From Thunnus maccoyii (Eukaryota > Chordata > Actinopteri > Scombriformes > Scombridae): 64,000 bases of DNA. Of this stretch, positions 45,674-58,600 are shown piece after piece (position 1 is the stretch's first letter; the number at the start of each line of letters is the position of its first letter). The stretch spans positions 21,475,067-21,539,066 of the forward strand of contig NC_056545.1 of assembly GCF_910596095.1 (NCBI RefSeq), written 5' to 3'. The notes under the pieces were generated by a model. That model made no database searches. It worked only from the letters and a program-made list of their open reading frames with translations, and was not told the origin of the DNA. The translations under genes were made by a program, and so were the position numbers.

Positions 45674-48600
45674 GCAGGAGCCAGTATTCCTACTTTGACT
45701 TTGTCATTGTGTTATCTGGACATTATGATGGTATAATTGTACATAATATTAATAAATAATAGCCTCTCCTGCCAGTTATTGTGGTTTCTTTTTTTTCTTT
45801 TTTTTACCGCACTGTGTCTAAAACAATGGGATGTAGGATTGTCAAATTGAAAAGAGGGTTGCTTTAAAAACCTACAACTCGTATTAATATGTTCTGACAA
45901 ACAGGGCAACAAACAGATCATACAGTTATTAAGTTTATGTGGTGATGTGTTAAGTATCCTGTTTGGGGACTCGGTCGTCGTAGTTCTCCACAGCGAAACC
46001 AAGTAACCTGTTTAATTAGAGATGTTTAGAGAGAATCTTGATCATCACCAATGAAATATTATCTTGAATGATGTGGATCAGTAGTGCGATATGTCACAAA
46101 AAACACGTCATCTGTGCTCAGCTCACAGCGGTGTTTTTTGACATCTTTTCCAGTAATTGTTCATTGTAACTCACTAGTAGCTTGGGTAAAAGTAGTTCAC
46201 ATTTTAAAAAATTATTCCAAGAAAAAAAGTTTTAGAATTGAACCATATATTTTGTTGTAAAATACAGTCAACTGAATCAGGAGGGAAACACTGGAAAGTT
46301 GGAGAAAAGGAAATGATTTATTCTTGAAGGGAAAATTTTCCATTACAGAAGAATTCTGAGGAACTCCAGTCTGGATTCTGAGTTAGATTACTGAGTTTTT
46401 GTACCCATGATTCATTTCACCCCTCCCTCGTCCCTGCCACACAACAAATGTTTCCTCTTCATTTTTTATGTTTGTTGTTCCATATAAAATTGAAGACAAT
46501 TTTGATATATTGTCAAAAGAAAATTATCATCTGGAGATAAAAGAGACATTAACAGATAAGGGAACTGAGAAGTGCAGAAAGAATTAACAAGTATTACATT
46601 CCCTAATAATGATAATGATGCTTTCTGCACACATGGAATTCATCTCATGTTCTTTTTTTAAACTTACAAAATTCATTTCACTTTCACTTCATGTGTTTAT
46701 CCCTTTCTGCTGGTTTGAATTAAGCTGAATGTTTCATACAGGAAGTGTTTTTAACTCCAGCCAGCAGGGGGTGCTGCAGCTCAGCATCCTTAAATCTCAA
46801 AATAAGGATGAAAGGTTTATCCTTTAACAATTGATCTAACTCTTTCAGGAAGTTAGTTTAATAAATTTAATAGTGTTGCTGAGAAACTGAACTGTAAAGT
46901 GGAAACTGTGACTTTCTTTGCAGCAGCAGTTTCGTATTTGTAACTCAGATCCAGTGACAAGAACAACAGATCCCAGGAGATTTTAGCACCATCATGTGGT
47001 TAAACACTGACGTTTCAGTTTCTGACTGAATTGTTAAAAATAAGAAATACATTGTATTATGGACATTTATCAGAACACAAACAAATGAAACAAGACTAAT
47101 ATGAGATCAATGTGTTTTATTTTTCAAACAATTCTGTATTAAGACATGAATTCATTCAACACAATCTTTTGAAAGTTTAAAGTTTATCAGTCTATGAAAT
47201 ACAATCTAGAGTTAACCTCTCACGAGTAACACAGACACGCGCGCACACACTAAAACATTGCAAATGTTTACTGTCTTTAAAAAAAAAGTTATTGAAAAAG
47301 AATAATAGATATTGTAGTTCTGTCCAAAGATTTCTGTTTTTGAGCTCCCCAAGTTTGATCAGCCTCACTCCCACCCAGCTACAGCTGCTAATCCATTCAC
47401 ACTTGATTAGAATTAGAAATACAAGCTAAGAATATTATCTACCGTCTGTTTATCGACACTTCCGAGTTCATAAAGGCAATTTCTGGGATTTCATTACGGC
47501 AAAAACAAGAACGAGCATCCCAACAGTTGATTGTGTTAAACTGACAGAGAGAAGCAGTTGTTTTCTTGGGATTACAGACAAAAGAAAAAAAAAAAGCGAG
47601 AACGATTTCTGTAGCAAGCGACACACAAACCAGCCTACATTCAGTCTGCCAAAGGCCACTGAAGAATCACTTCACAAGTCATACTGAGATGGACAGCCAC
47701 AGCGTTTTGATTTGTTCCAATGCTTGTATTGCTTATAAAAAAAGAAATGTTATCATTTCTCAGGACAATGTTCTACACCTTCAGCTCTCCGTCTACAACT
47801 GAGTGGTGCCTCTTTCTCTCTTTCTGACAGCAAACTTGTTTGTGCATCTTGGCTGTTTCAGAGTTACTTGAATCCAGCAATCGAATCTGCTTTCACTTAT
47901 GGTCAGACTGACATAAAAAGAGTTGTGAGGTTCAGGCGTTTTAATGGCTCTTGGCACAAAATGAAATAGCACTTTCGGTGCTTTTAGGGAAATTCACCAA
48001 ACCAGAGCTACTCCTCTGTGTCATACACAGCAACCCATTAGAAGGATGCATTAAATGAGGCAACAAACTTCATATTTGGAAGTTCAAAGTCCCAAAATCT
48101 AAATGTAGATGATTATCAAAAGGCATTAGTTATGATGTTGAGTCACAAGATTTAGGAGCTAGTTTTGAGATTATTTTTATTGGTAAAACAATGATCATAA
48201 AAGTCTGATTTTACTACAAGTCATGTCCAAATTACATCCAAGAATCTACTTGCAATTGTATCCAGAAGAACAGTCCACACAAATCAGGAAATAAAGATGG
48301 TTAGAATAAATATATGATGTGATATGGTGGTGCTTTTTTTTAATCTTTATGAAGAGCTTCTTTTACATGGAGTGAATATTCCTGTAAAAGCAGCACAAAT
48401 AGTACTTTGTGAAGTATTTTGCTGTGTGTATATCTCCAGTGTACATTTTATCATCTATAACTTGTCAATGGAAGTTGTGTCATGTGTCACGCTAAGCTTG
48501 TGCACCACAGCAAAGGTAGAAATACAGCAAGTATTTCAACTACATTTTTATATTATGTCAGTATATGTGTTGATTATATTTGTCATGTCAGTGTCATCAA

Positions 48601-49929
48601 ATGTTCAGTTATACAAAACCAAAGTTAAAAAGTCATCACTGTCTGTCGTCTCTGGGAAGGCAGACTTTCAAAAATAAACTCAGCAACATTAAAACGCCAA
48701 ATTAGATTTTTAGCTCCTACACCTTCCTAAAAAAAAGGTGCACTGGATGATGTTACTAGGCAACACATGAGATGCTGCAAACGAAATGGCAGAGGAAATG
48801 TCTGACCGTCACTCTGTTTTTAGTGTTTTGTGCACCAACCTCAGTATTAAAATCACACTTCACACCTTCACACCTGGTGACCAAAACATGAAATTTACAT
48901 TATAAAGACATTATAATACTAATTGTCTTTGTCGGCATTCTGTGAATGTGACCAGTCGCTGTCTTTTTTCTGATATAATCCTGAAGCCAGAAGCCAATAA
49001 ATAACCTCATGAACAAAGGCCAATACGCCCTTCACATCATCACTGCGCCACCTGTGTGATGATCCCCGTCGAGCCCACATGGGCAATTTACACCGAGGCC
49101 AGATCCAACACCTATCTGTGAGTCACCACTGGTTTAATAAGCGTCTGAATCACAGCCACAGCCGACTCTTAGGGTAACGCAGCAGAAAGTCTGTCCGCAT
49201 ACGCACGGCTGTCTCAGCTGACTTCTTGCTTCACTGTAACCAACTACTAGACTGATAACACACCGACGAGTTTTGACGACCGCTAGAATGAGAAAAAAAA
49301 GAAAATCTCTGTCTTTTTGTTACACTCAGTTATAGCTTTGATCTCTCTGCCGTAAAATACATTGTGCTTTGATTAATAGAGCGGTACACGTTTTTATATA
49401 AATACAAATCTGTCTTATAGATGTACATTCACTTTTTATTTCTCAATATAGACTAATTTACATATTTTATAAAATAGGCTTCTCAGAATATATCAAGCTA
49501 CTTTCCCCACTACAAGATTACACGATCAACATCATTAAAGAATAAGCGCTTAACCTCATCTTTGCTGCAAGAGCCTACGTCACACACAGAGTTTAATTTG
49601 ATCTGTGCACAAGTACAAGTTAAGTTTTCTAAAACAAAACAGGTTTCATACGTATGGCTTTTCTCTATGCTGGCTCCCGCTGTGAGTAGATCTTTTACGT
49701 GATACACTGGATTAATTGGACATGTATTAACTTATTTTTTTTATTGCAACTTTCTGAATTGATTAATATCTGTGAATTTGATGTGTTATATGTGTGTGTC
49801 AAAAACGCATTTCAAGTCTATCTACCAGATATTCTGGATTTGACTTAAGTGCACTTTTAACTGGACATTAATCATACTGAGGGAGCAAATATAGTTGTGT
49901 CTCTTCTTTATGGGATTTCAAGTAAGAGA

Positions 49930-49933
<4 letters not shown>

Positions 49934-49960
<27 letters not shown>

Positions 49961-49961
49961 A
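49934..49961. repeat. (GT)n microsatellite with G-rich flank
   Basis: GT run followed by GGGTGTGTGTGGGGGAGG in the presumed mink1 3' UTR (reads CA/CCC on the transcribed strand). Confidence 0.95.
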
Positions 49962-52478
49962 GGGTGTGTGTGGGGGAGGGGGGGCTCATAACTCATCCTA
50001 AAACCTCTCACTTTCCCAACTCCAAGGCACTGCTTAAACTGTAAACATGGCAGATTGATAAAAAAGAATGATTTGACCATAAAAAGCACAGGTGCCAGAG
50101 CTCCTGGTGTAATTGCAACTGTGACATTTGAAATGTACACACGTCATGGCACATAACGGAAAGAACTGAAATTTCAGAATAGAAACACACTTGCTAAAAA
50201 GGGGAAAACAACTTTGATACAGTACTATATACTCTATTTCAATGGCTTACATGCACACCAAAGTATCTGCTTGTGATATATTCGTAAATTTATGTTTACT
50301 TAAGTGAAAGTGCTTTCCATGCCCATGTACAGTTTGTTTTATAATCTAACCATTAAATTAACCATCTATTTATATCATCTTTGATTAAAAGCTCTCTGCC
50401 CTGAACGTATACTGCATTCTTAATAGCTTTCTGTATAAAATATATCTCCTCAGCTTTAAAAGGGTAACTTTTATCAGACTGTCCTGTTGATCACTAAGCA
50501 AAGATTCCCTTCAAAGTATCCAAAAGCTTCTCATACTGGCAGTTTTATGAAAAATGTACAGTCCAGTTCTTTATGTAAGCATTTATTTATAAGCAGACGA
50601 ACTACCTTGTTGAAAAATGTTGATACTTTCCTAACAACTCTGTGCTGATAAGATAAAAACCACCTTGACTTTAAACTTGTTAACGTCAACAAGGCGCGGC
50701 AGCACGGTGTTGTTGCAGCTTGGTGATTCACTGAACAAAAAGCTTGATTCATGTATTGACCTACCTACTGCTGTCAGAAAATCCCCCAGCTATTTCCTGA
50801 TAACGCTGCCTCATGCAGTACGTCTACCATACTGTTTGGAGTATGAGAGCACACAGTTATTTTTCTTATGCAGCAGATATACAGGCTGATAAAGCATGAT
50901 ATGGATGTACAGTATACATATACTGAGAGGAAAACATTGCTTAGTGATCCGCAGGATGAGTTTGTCCTCGTCATTTAAACTCTCTTATTCCCTTTGGCCT
51001 TGATTCATAACCCCCCGTGGCAGAATATCCTGTGAACTTTGGCAGAATGTATAGATATAAAATATATTAAGTCTCATGTGTTTCCAGCAATGTTCTCCAA
51101 AGTGCCTGATGAGATGGGAGTCCTCTGTTGTACTGCAGAGTCACCCTAAACTAAGTCTTTCCACTGGCCCGAGACAAATATCAACTGTAAAACACTAAGA
51201 GCTGTTCTATTGCAATCCCCTAGACAAACACTTCTCACAAAAGAGCCACACAAATGAAATAAAACTGAAATATTATACAGTAGAGTAGATCAGCGTGGTA
51301 GGAGGGTCCCCGAAAATGATCTCCCTCGATCACTATGATCTCAGTGACACCCACCTACCACGTTTCTCCCAACGTCCTCCTTTACTGACAAACGTCCCGT
51401 CCCGCTCTCTCTCCTCCAAAGTTATGTCATCATATTCCCTAACACTACCAGCCAAATGCACAAACTCCCCTCTTCAAACAAAGACTCCACAAGAATAGTG
51501 TATATTGCAATATAATAGCAATATAATTACAGTAGAGTAAAAGTAAGAATACCAGTAGGCTAATACCAATACAGAATCACTACATATAAATATCATTGTT
51601 GGTTTTTTTTTTTTGTAAATCTATGAAAACAAAAAAGTTTAGATACAAGCCTGATGAGTCAAATAATTAATGGTTTCAGCTAAACCAGTGGAAAAAAAAA
51701 GGCAAAGCAGGAGATTTCACAGTACTGATACTACTTTTTGAGTACTGCACATTTATGAAACCTCTGATTGTTTTTATCATTTATTTGTTTTTAAACTGAA
51801 ATGTATTTCGCTTCTGAAGCATTCAAGGCTTACGCGTTGTGATTAAGAGTTGCAACATCGTTTGTCGTTGAGGCCAGAAAAAGGTTGGTGGAAATGCAGG
51901 ACTTTAGTTTACTGTCTACTAAAGATAACTAAAAATATTTAAACAAGCTACTTTGCCCTGACTTAAATCTCCCTTTGTGAATATTTTTTTCTTCCTTTAA
52001 GCCTCCCTGAAATTGTAGGAGCCCCAAAACAATGAGGGTCCACAAGCCGCTGCAGATGAGTGTGCCGGCTTTTCATTATTTGACATACGTGTGTCCTGTG
52101 GTAACACACTGAATGGAGGCAATATACTGTAAGAACCCTGCAAATGATTGAAATCTAAGTGTCAGGTGTTATCTATTTACAGCTTCATTTCCACATACAG
52201 TATTGGTAAATAATGCCTTCCTCAAAATGTACTGTATAACCATCAAGGAATGTTTTTTAACATACTTCACAATTAGAAACTGAATAGTTACGACTGAACA
52301 CAGGTCCACCAAGTAAAGTAAATCAAGACAAGAATATATACAGTACAAATTAATAGATGGTATTAACATTTGAAGCTCATCAGTGATTTTTCATGATGAT
52401 TCCAGGGAGAATGTTATCAGGGGGGCCTCGGCAGAAACTGTATCTTAAGGAGTGTAGGCTGGAATGGATTTAGAGATT

Positions 52479-52546
52479 GTGTGTGTGTGTTTGTGTGTGT
52501 GTGTATGTGTATCAGAGCATGTGTGTTTATGTGTGTGTGTGTGTGT
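52479..52546. repeat. Interrupted (GT)n microsatellite
   Basis: GT blocks broken by TT, TAT and CAGAGCAT, 150-215 nt after the mink1 stop. In the mRNA it reads as CA-rich sequence, the type bound by hnRNP L. Confidence 0.9.
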
Positions 52547-52693
52547 CTTTGGAGTATGAATGCGTGAGTGACAGTGAGCTGGAGAAAAAGAGAGAGAGGT
52601 GTTGTGTGCATGCGTTCTTTTGCGAGAATTTCCGATGCACTTCCTTATCCGAACCCCGCTGGGTTCTGCACACTGACCAGAGCGGCTGATCCT

Positions 52694-55600
52694 TCACCAG
52701 TTCATGATGCAGTTTCTGTTCAAGGTCATGAAGTACACCTGGCTGCTGCCTCCAGACCGCACTGACGCAAAGAACACCTGAGGAACAGCACGAAGACACA
52801 TGTATGAACAGCAACGTCTTTGAATTCAGCCTCTGGTAGGGACCTCATTATAACTGTTTGCCTCTCTTACCTTGTCATTCCTCTCGCAAAGGAACTTCAG
52901 CCGCTGAGCTCTTTTGTGCATGAAGACACCGTCCAGGTGGCCCGTCTCCACAGAACGGATCTCGATGGCCTTTTCTCCCCAGCCCATGATCTGATTTGAG
53001 CAGATATGAGCTGCAGAGCAAAGTACCGTATTAGTACAAGACAAGCTGATTACAGATGATACATATGCTTTTATCCTAGTCAGTTAGTTTTTGGATTTGA
53101 CACATACCAACAGATGTGGGCATTTCTCCCCACTGCAGGACGACATCCTTGATGATACGTCCGTAGGTGTTGACGTAGACGCCCTCGTCCTCATAGCACA
53201 GCAGCATCTCCATGCCGTCTGAGCTGGGCAGGAACACGATTGCATGCGGTGTCACGTGGCTCTGGATCTGTGTGAGATGAAAATAAGAGGGGATGAGCTC
53301 CTGTAGGTTTCACATCATCTCCCACGACGCTGCTGTCTCGCAGCTGCACGACTTACATGAACTGGGATGTAAATGTCATAGTTGTTTCCGGAGTCCACGT
53401 CGATGGCATGGAAGCCAGCACAAGATCCGTAGATGACCTTCAACCTCTGACCCTCTTCCACTGTCAGGTCGACAAGGACAGGCCTGTGTGGCAGGTCTGC
53501 AAAAGACTGGTTCAGAGGAGTTGGGGGGGGGAGGGAGGGAGGGGTAGAAAGTGAGTGAGCGTGAGAAGATAATCTAATTGAATGCTCCTCCGGTTGACTG
53601 ATCACACATATCCAGCTCATAGGAAAGAGGAGACTTACCTTGAAGGCCATGAATTTGTGATAAGGCTTGGGCGCCCAGGCATACACCTCCACTGCATTCT
53701 TCAAAGCAATCACCAGGAACTTTATCCTCTCATATTTCACTACATAGAACAAACACAAAGCCATCGGACATCAGATCCTTGCGATCAATAATTCACCATG
53801 CCGAATGCATTTATGAGAGTTAGTTGGGAGTGGAATAGATGGCGGTAATAAAAAGCCATTGTCTGTCACTCACCGACTTTGTAATGCACGCAACCCTCCA
53901 TCTCGCCCACAGTGGTCCAGCCTTGCTTCTTCTCCACCTCTGGGTCATTGTGGAGGATCTTATTCCTCAGCCAGGCCAGGTAGTAGACACGCACTTTGTT
54001 TTTCTTGCCTTAATACACACAGCAGGAGCTCAATTAGAAAAGAAACTCATTTCTTTACTATTACTCTTTACTACTGATTGTTTCTCTAAATTTTGTCGTA
54101 TGTAAATAAATAAATAAGATAAAAGCATCAGTAATTGGCTTGATATTCTTATGAAAGCGAGGTATTTGTTTTAATATTGTAATATAATCTTTCCTCAACA
54201 TCTACAAGCTCTAATATGCAGTGAAAAGAAATGTGTAAAGTCAAAAAGCAAAATAATCCCTCTGAATTAGCACGAGCACAATTTGGCATCTAGTATTTGG
54301 CATCCCATTAAAGATGAGAGTCTAATATCAAAACCACAGACAGCTTTAACACACTGTAGTGAGAGCAGCCTGGTGATCTGTAGCAATAATGACCTGATAT
54401 GGTGATGAGCAGATTGAGGCCCTCCAGGACGTCCATCTGTTGGAACCTGCGGGAGTTGATGAGGGGGTAAACCTTGCCCTGACCACTACGGTCCAACAGC
54501 TTCAAACCGTTCTCTGTGCCCACCAACAGGTTCACACCTGGGGACACACATGCACAAATAGAAAGCCTTTTTCATTTTGCATAAAATAATTCTAATTATT
54601 TCCTTTCCTCTGGCCACAGCTAAAAATAACTTAGCAGTATCCTTGAGTTGTAACTCCTGGTATTTGTCATTTTGTACGCTTTCATTTTCACATCATGACC
54701 TGCAGCAACTCCACTCTCGTAATATTTTATTTTGTTCAGAGGTAAAGTATAAAAAGATATTTTTTAATGGATGTAATGTAACTGTGTGTGTAACCTCACC
54801 CATTAACTACTGTATCTACAAGTCTATTTGAAGATGTAGAAGAGACTTTCAAGGTTATATTGTTGAGTCGAACACACTTTTTTAAACAATAATTACACAG
54901 TTTGGTACATAAAAAGAAAAGTTGACAGTCATCAACTAGGCAAAAGGTGGCACTTATGGAAAACAGCTTTTACAAAAAGGCGAGAAGAGCAGGAATTCTT
55001 TAGAAAAAATTTGCTTTGATGATGCAAGTAGATCCGCCGTGTTCTCTCTAGAAGACCTATTAATGTCACGCAAAGACAATTACAGGTACACGGTGGCCTC
55101 AAATGTAATTTTCATGTCACATGAAGCCCTGCTGGAGTTGACATATTAGTTCTAAAGATAAGGAACATTAAAATAACTTGATGCTTGGACTATATTTTAA
55201 ACTTGAGTCTCTGTTGAAGATAACCATATTTTAAGTAATATAGCTAGTTTAAGGTATCCAGTCTTGGTATTTAGTTTTTTTTATGCATTTATACTCATGT
55301 GTTGAATCCCATCTCACCCCAGAGAGCAGCACACAGGATCTCAGAGTTGAACCTCTTCTTGTACTTGCGGATCTCAGGCGTGTCATTGGGGGGACGTGTG
55401 TTGGTGGGATTTACATTCACCATGGATCCTTTTCTCACCTCCATCTTCAGCTGCTCAAACCTGGAGCCTATACAAGGAGGCAGCGATGGACATGGCTTGA
55501 TTAGGCAGGGAAAACACAAACCGGGGCAAAATGGTACAAGGTTTGGAACTAGACACAAATTTCCTATTGATTGTTTTTAAAGGGAAATAACATTTTTATA

Positions 55601-58600
55601 GAATTTATGTTGTAATGTGATAGAGAATATTCTCCCAATTTCGACCAAAATATAATAAGGTATATAAAAAGGTCAAGGTGGTGTAGCTTCCTTGTTTAAT
55701 GTTCAAGAAACTCTGAGCAGATGTTTCTGACTCACCAGTGATGGACATGTTATCTCCTGTACCTCCTGGTGACTGGTACATGCCCAGATCCACAAAGGTT
55801 GTGAAGGAGGACTTGCCAGATGCCTTAACCAAACCTCTGGACTGATACTGGTGGAACAGAGAATAAAAATAATACAGTGTAGTTTAACTCAACATCATGT
55901 CGGTGAGATTGTTAAAATCTCATATATTTTCTATGTGACACTGAAGCAACAATTTTGAAAAGTATATTTTTTGATGATAGTCCCCTAACAAACTGAACTG
56001 GGTGTCATGAAATTCAGTGTGTTGTGGGTGGACTTCATGACATATCTGGAACACATAAAAATAAACCCGGGAATTTAGGACTGATATACTTAGCATCAGT
56101 AAAACTTACATCATACACAGAGTCTTTCCCAGGGGAAGAGTGAGTGGCTGAATCAGTGGGGGAGTGGGAGGGCTGCACCACATCTGGCAAGTTAGTGTAT
56201 CCATTATGGCTCCGCTTCTCTGGGGTCTTTCAGGTAAAAGAGGAACACACACACACACACAAATCCATGTGTTACATAATATCCGTGACAGATTTGTATC
56301 GAGGCTTATCTGCTGCATCGATGAGCAGGGTATGACCTGTTTGATTAGCACATCACAGTAACCACAAAAATGAAGCACACTGGGAGAGCCAGTTGATGTG
56401 CCTTTTCTTCCAACTGATTTGCCATTTTTGTTTACATACTTCTGTAAAAAAAAACAAAAAACAAAAAATGATTCCCTAGAAATTTGTTCTGCTTTCTGTC
56501 ACCATCATCTAAATGACTCCATATACAGTCTGGATTTTTCCCAAGCTTACAGCAGAAACTGAACATGCAAGAGGGGGTTTAACTATCAGAGTAAGGAAAC
56601 AAGATACTGAACTTATTGTATGATACGGAAAAGTTTTTTAAACTGACAAATTTTCTACAAAAGGACTAGAAATGTATGGTCTATGCAAACTGTATGAGAT
56701 GTTTTTCAAAAAATATGATAATCTACACCCTCCGTTTTGCATCATTCAAATCCATATTAGACACATGCTCAGTAATCGTCCAATGCAGTGGGTACCGAGA
56801 ATGCCATTGTTAAATGTGATGCAGCTGAATTTCTAAGCAGCAAGAGAGACAGACTGGTACGGAAAACTTGGCACAAACATTTGATGCTTATTGCAAATTC
56901 AAATACAAACACACACATACATCGACACACAAAAGTACTGCACTTAAATGAAGGTGACACTTCCCACACTTAAGTTATCATGAGCCACTTGCAATATGTT
57001 TGCTGTCTGTCAATGAATCATATTGAAGTCTCTCCAAATATCTAGATTTATGCCAACCTAACATAAGGTGGCTTTAGGCAACGTATGAAATAAAATACAA
57101 ATTTCAGTTGCAGAGGATCTGTTCAGTAACTATACAGGCTTGTAACAGAGTTTCTGTTAAGCTACATTCCATTATGGACCAATTTCTGAACATTGGTGCA
57201 GATTGGTGAATGCACAAAACCGCTCTTTGGCTCTGAGGTGTTGACATTAAAACACCAAACAACAGCATGCAACCAGTGCCCTTGTCTTGCTGTTTTGCAA
57301 CATTGTTTGACATGTCTTGCGTTGATTTTTCCTTCAGGTCACAATAGATTTTCAGCTTCATTACATGTACAGATGACTCACCCTCTGCACCAGCATGGTC
57401 TGATCTCCATAACCTCCAGCCTGCTCTCCTTCTCCCCCCTCACCCTCGTCTTCATGAACCACCATGGTGTTGACTGAATCGGTGTCTGCATCCCTGTGAC
57501 TGAAAAGAAAAGTCGAACAGAGGTCAAAGAGGTGATATGACCTCGAGCTTGATGGAGAGGACTGAAAAGAGAGTGACCCGTTTCAACAGGAAGTACTGAA
57601 TTCTTTGCTTCCTTGTAGGTGTTAGTGTTACCGATCTGTGGGGCTCTCTTCCTCCTCTGCTCCCTCGCCGCTCTCGCTCTCCTCGCTACTCTCGCTGCTC
57701 TCTGAGGAGGAGGAGTAATCGTTGGCCTTGACTGGTGGCCTCGGCTGCTCCTCGGCGCGCTCCTTCGCAAAGAGGCCGTGGTCCTGCACAAACATTCAGC
57801 ACCATTTACTTAAAGAAAAAAAAAATGTTTCAAACACAACATCAGGTACAAAATAAAGCTGCAAATGACACAACAGAAATATATACAATACTAATATTAA
57901 AGAAAATCAAGACACAACTGAAGATGAGGGGGTTGTCAGCAGGAGGGGCTCAGAAACAATTTCACTTTCTCATGTAAGAGATTGCTTTTAGAGTCCCAAC
58001 ACTCTCAGAATTCAGAGCCTGTCACATGATGATATTTTTGGGATGATTTTCAGGGCATGGTTACAAGGCCTGTGGTGAGTGTTTAGTAACAGAAAACAAA
58101 AAGCAAACACATTAAAAAAAGCCTTTATGTAGACAAAGAAAAAACATAATTTCCACAATAAATGAATAGAGTGTGGAGTCAATATGAAGATGTACAGCAG
58201 CCAGTAATCGCAGATACAAACTCAAGCATGAACACTGAACATTTTGCAACACACCAAGCCACAGTGATACTAACCTCTCCTATAGCTCTCTTGTAACTCT
58301 GTACATTAGAGGTAAAGTCAACAAACAGGGATTTAAGAAGAGGAGAAACATGAAGGGAAACAGTAACAGTGTGGAGTACATAGAGCGTAAAAGAAAAGTT
58401 ATGTGAGTTGAAATACAACATCTCCATTTACAGAACAGGTCTGTACATGTAAGTTAGTGCCTTTTATTTTTTAACTGCTTAACTGACCAATAATGTGTTG
58501 CATGCGCTCATTCAGTAATGTTAAAACTAGTTTTATAAGTAGGGGATACTGCAGAGACAGCCAACACAATGTAAGTTTGAAAGAACCACTTACAGCAGGG

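Larger units (their letters stand above)
44661..52693. other. 8-kb gene-free interval, probably the convergent gnb2 and mink1 3' UTRs
   Basis: Lies between the gnb2 stop (plus strand) and the mink1 stop (minus strand). No exon with a recognisable product. The gnb2 3' UTR plausibly runs to the AATAAA at 45668-45673. The mink1 3' UTR may run down to a minus-strand AATAAA at 47121-47116, which would make it over 5 kb; nearer candidates (tttatt at about 49435 and 50583) would shorten it. A less AT-rich block lies at about 49020-49280. Several CA/GT repeats are present. Confidence 0.5.

Noticed and set aside
48324-48677. 117-codon open frame on the plus strand
   Set aside because: Low-complexity hydrophobic translation from AT-rich DNA, no splice context or recognisable domain, and it lies in a presumed 3' UTR on the opposite strand.
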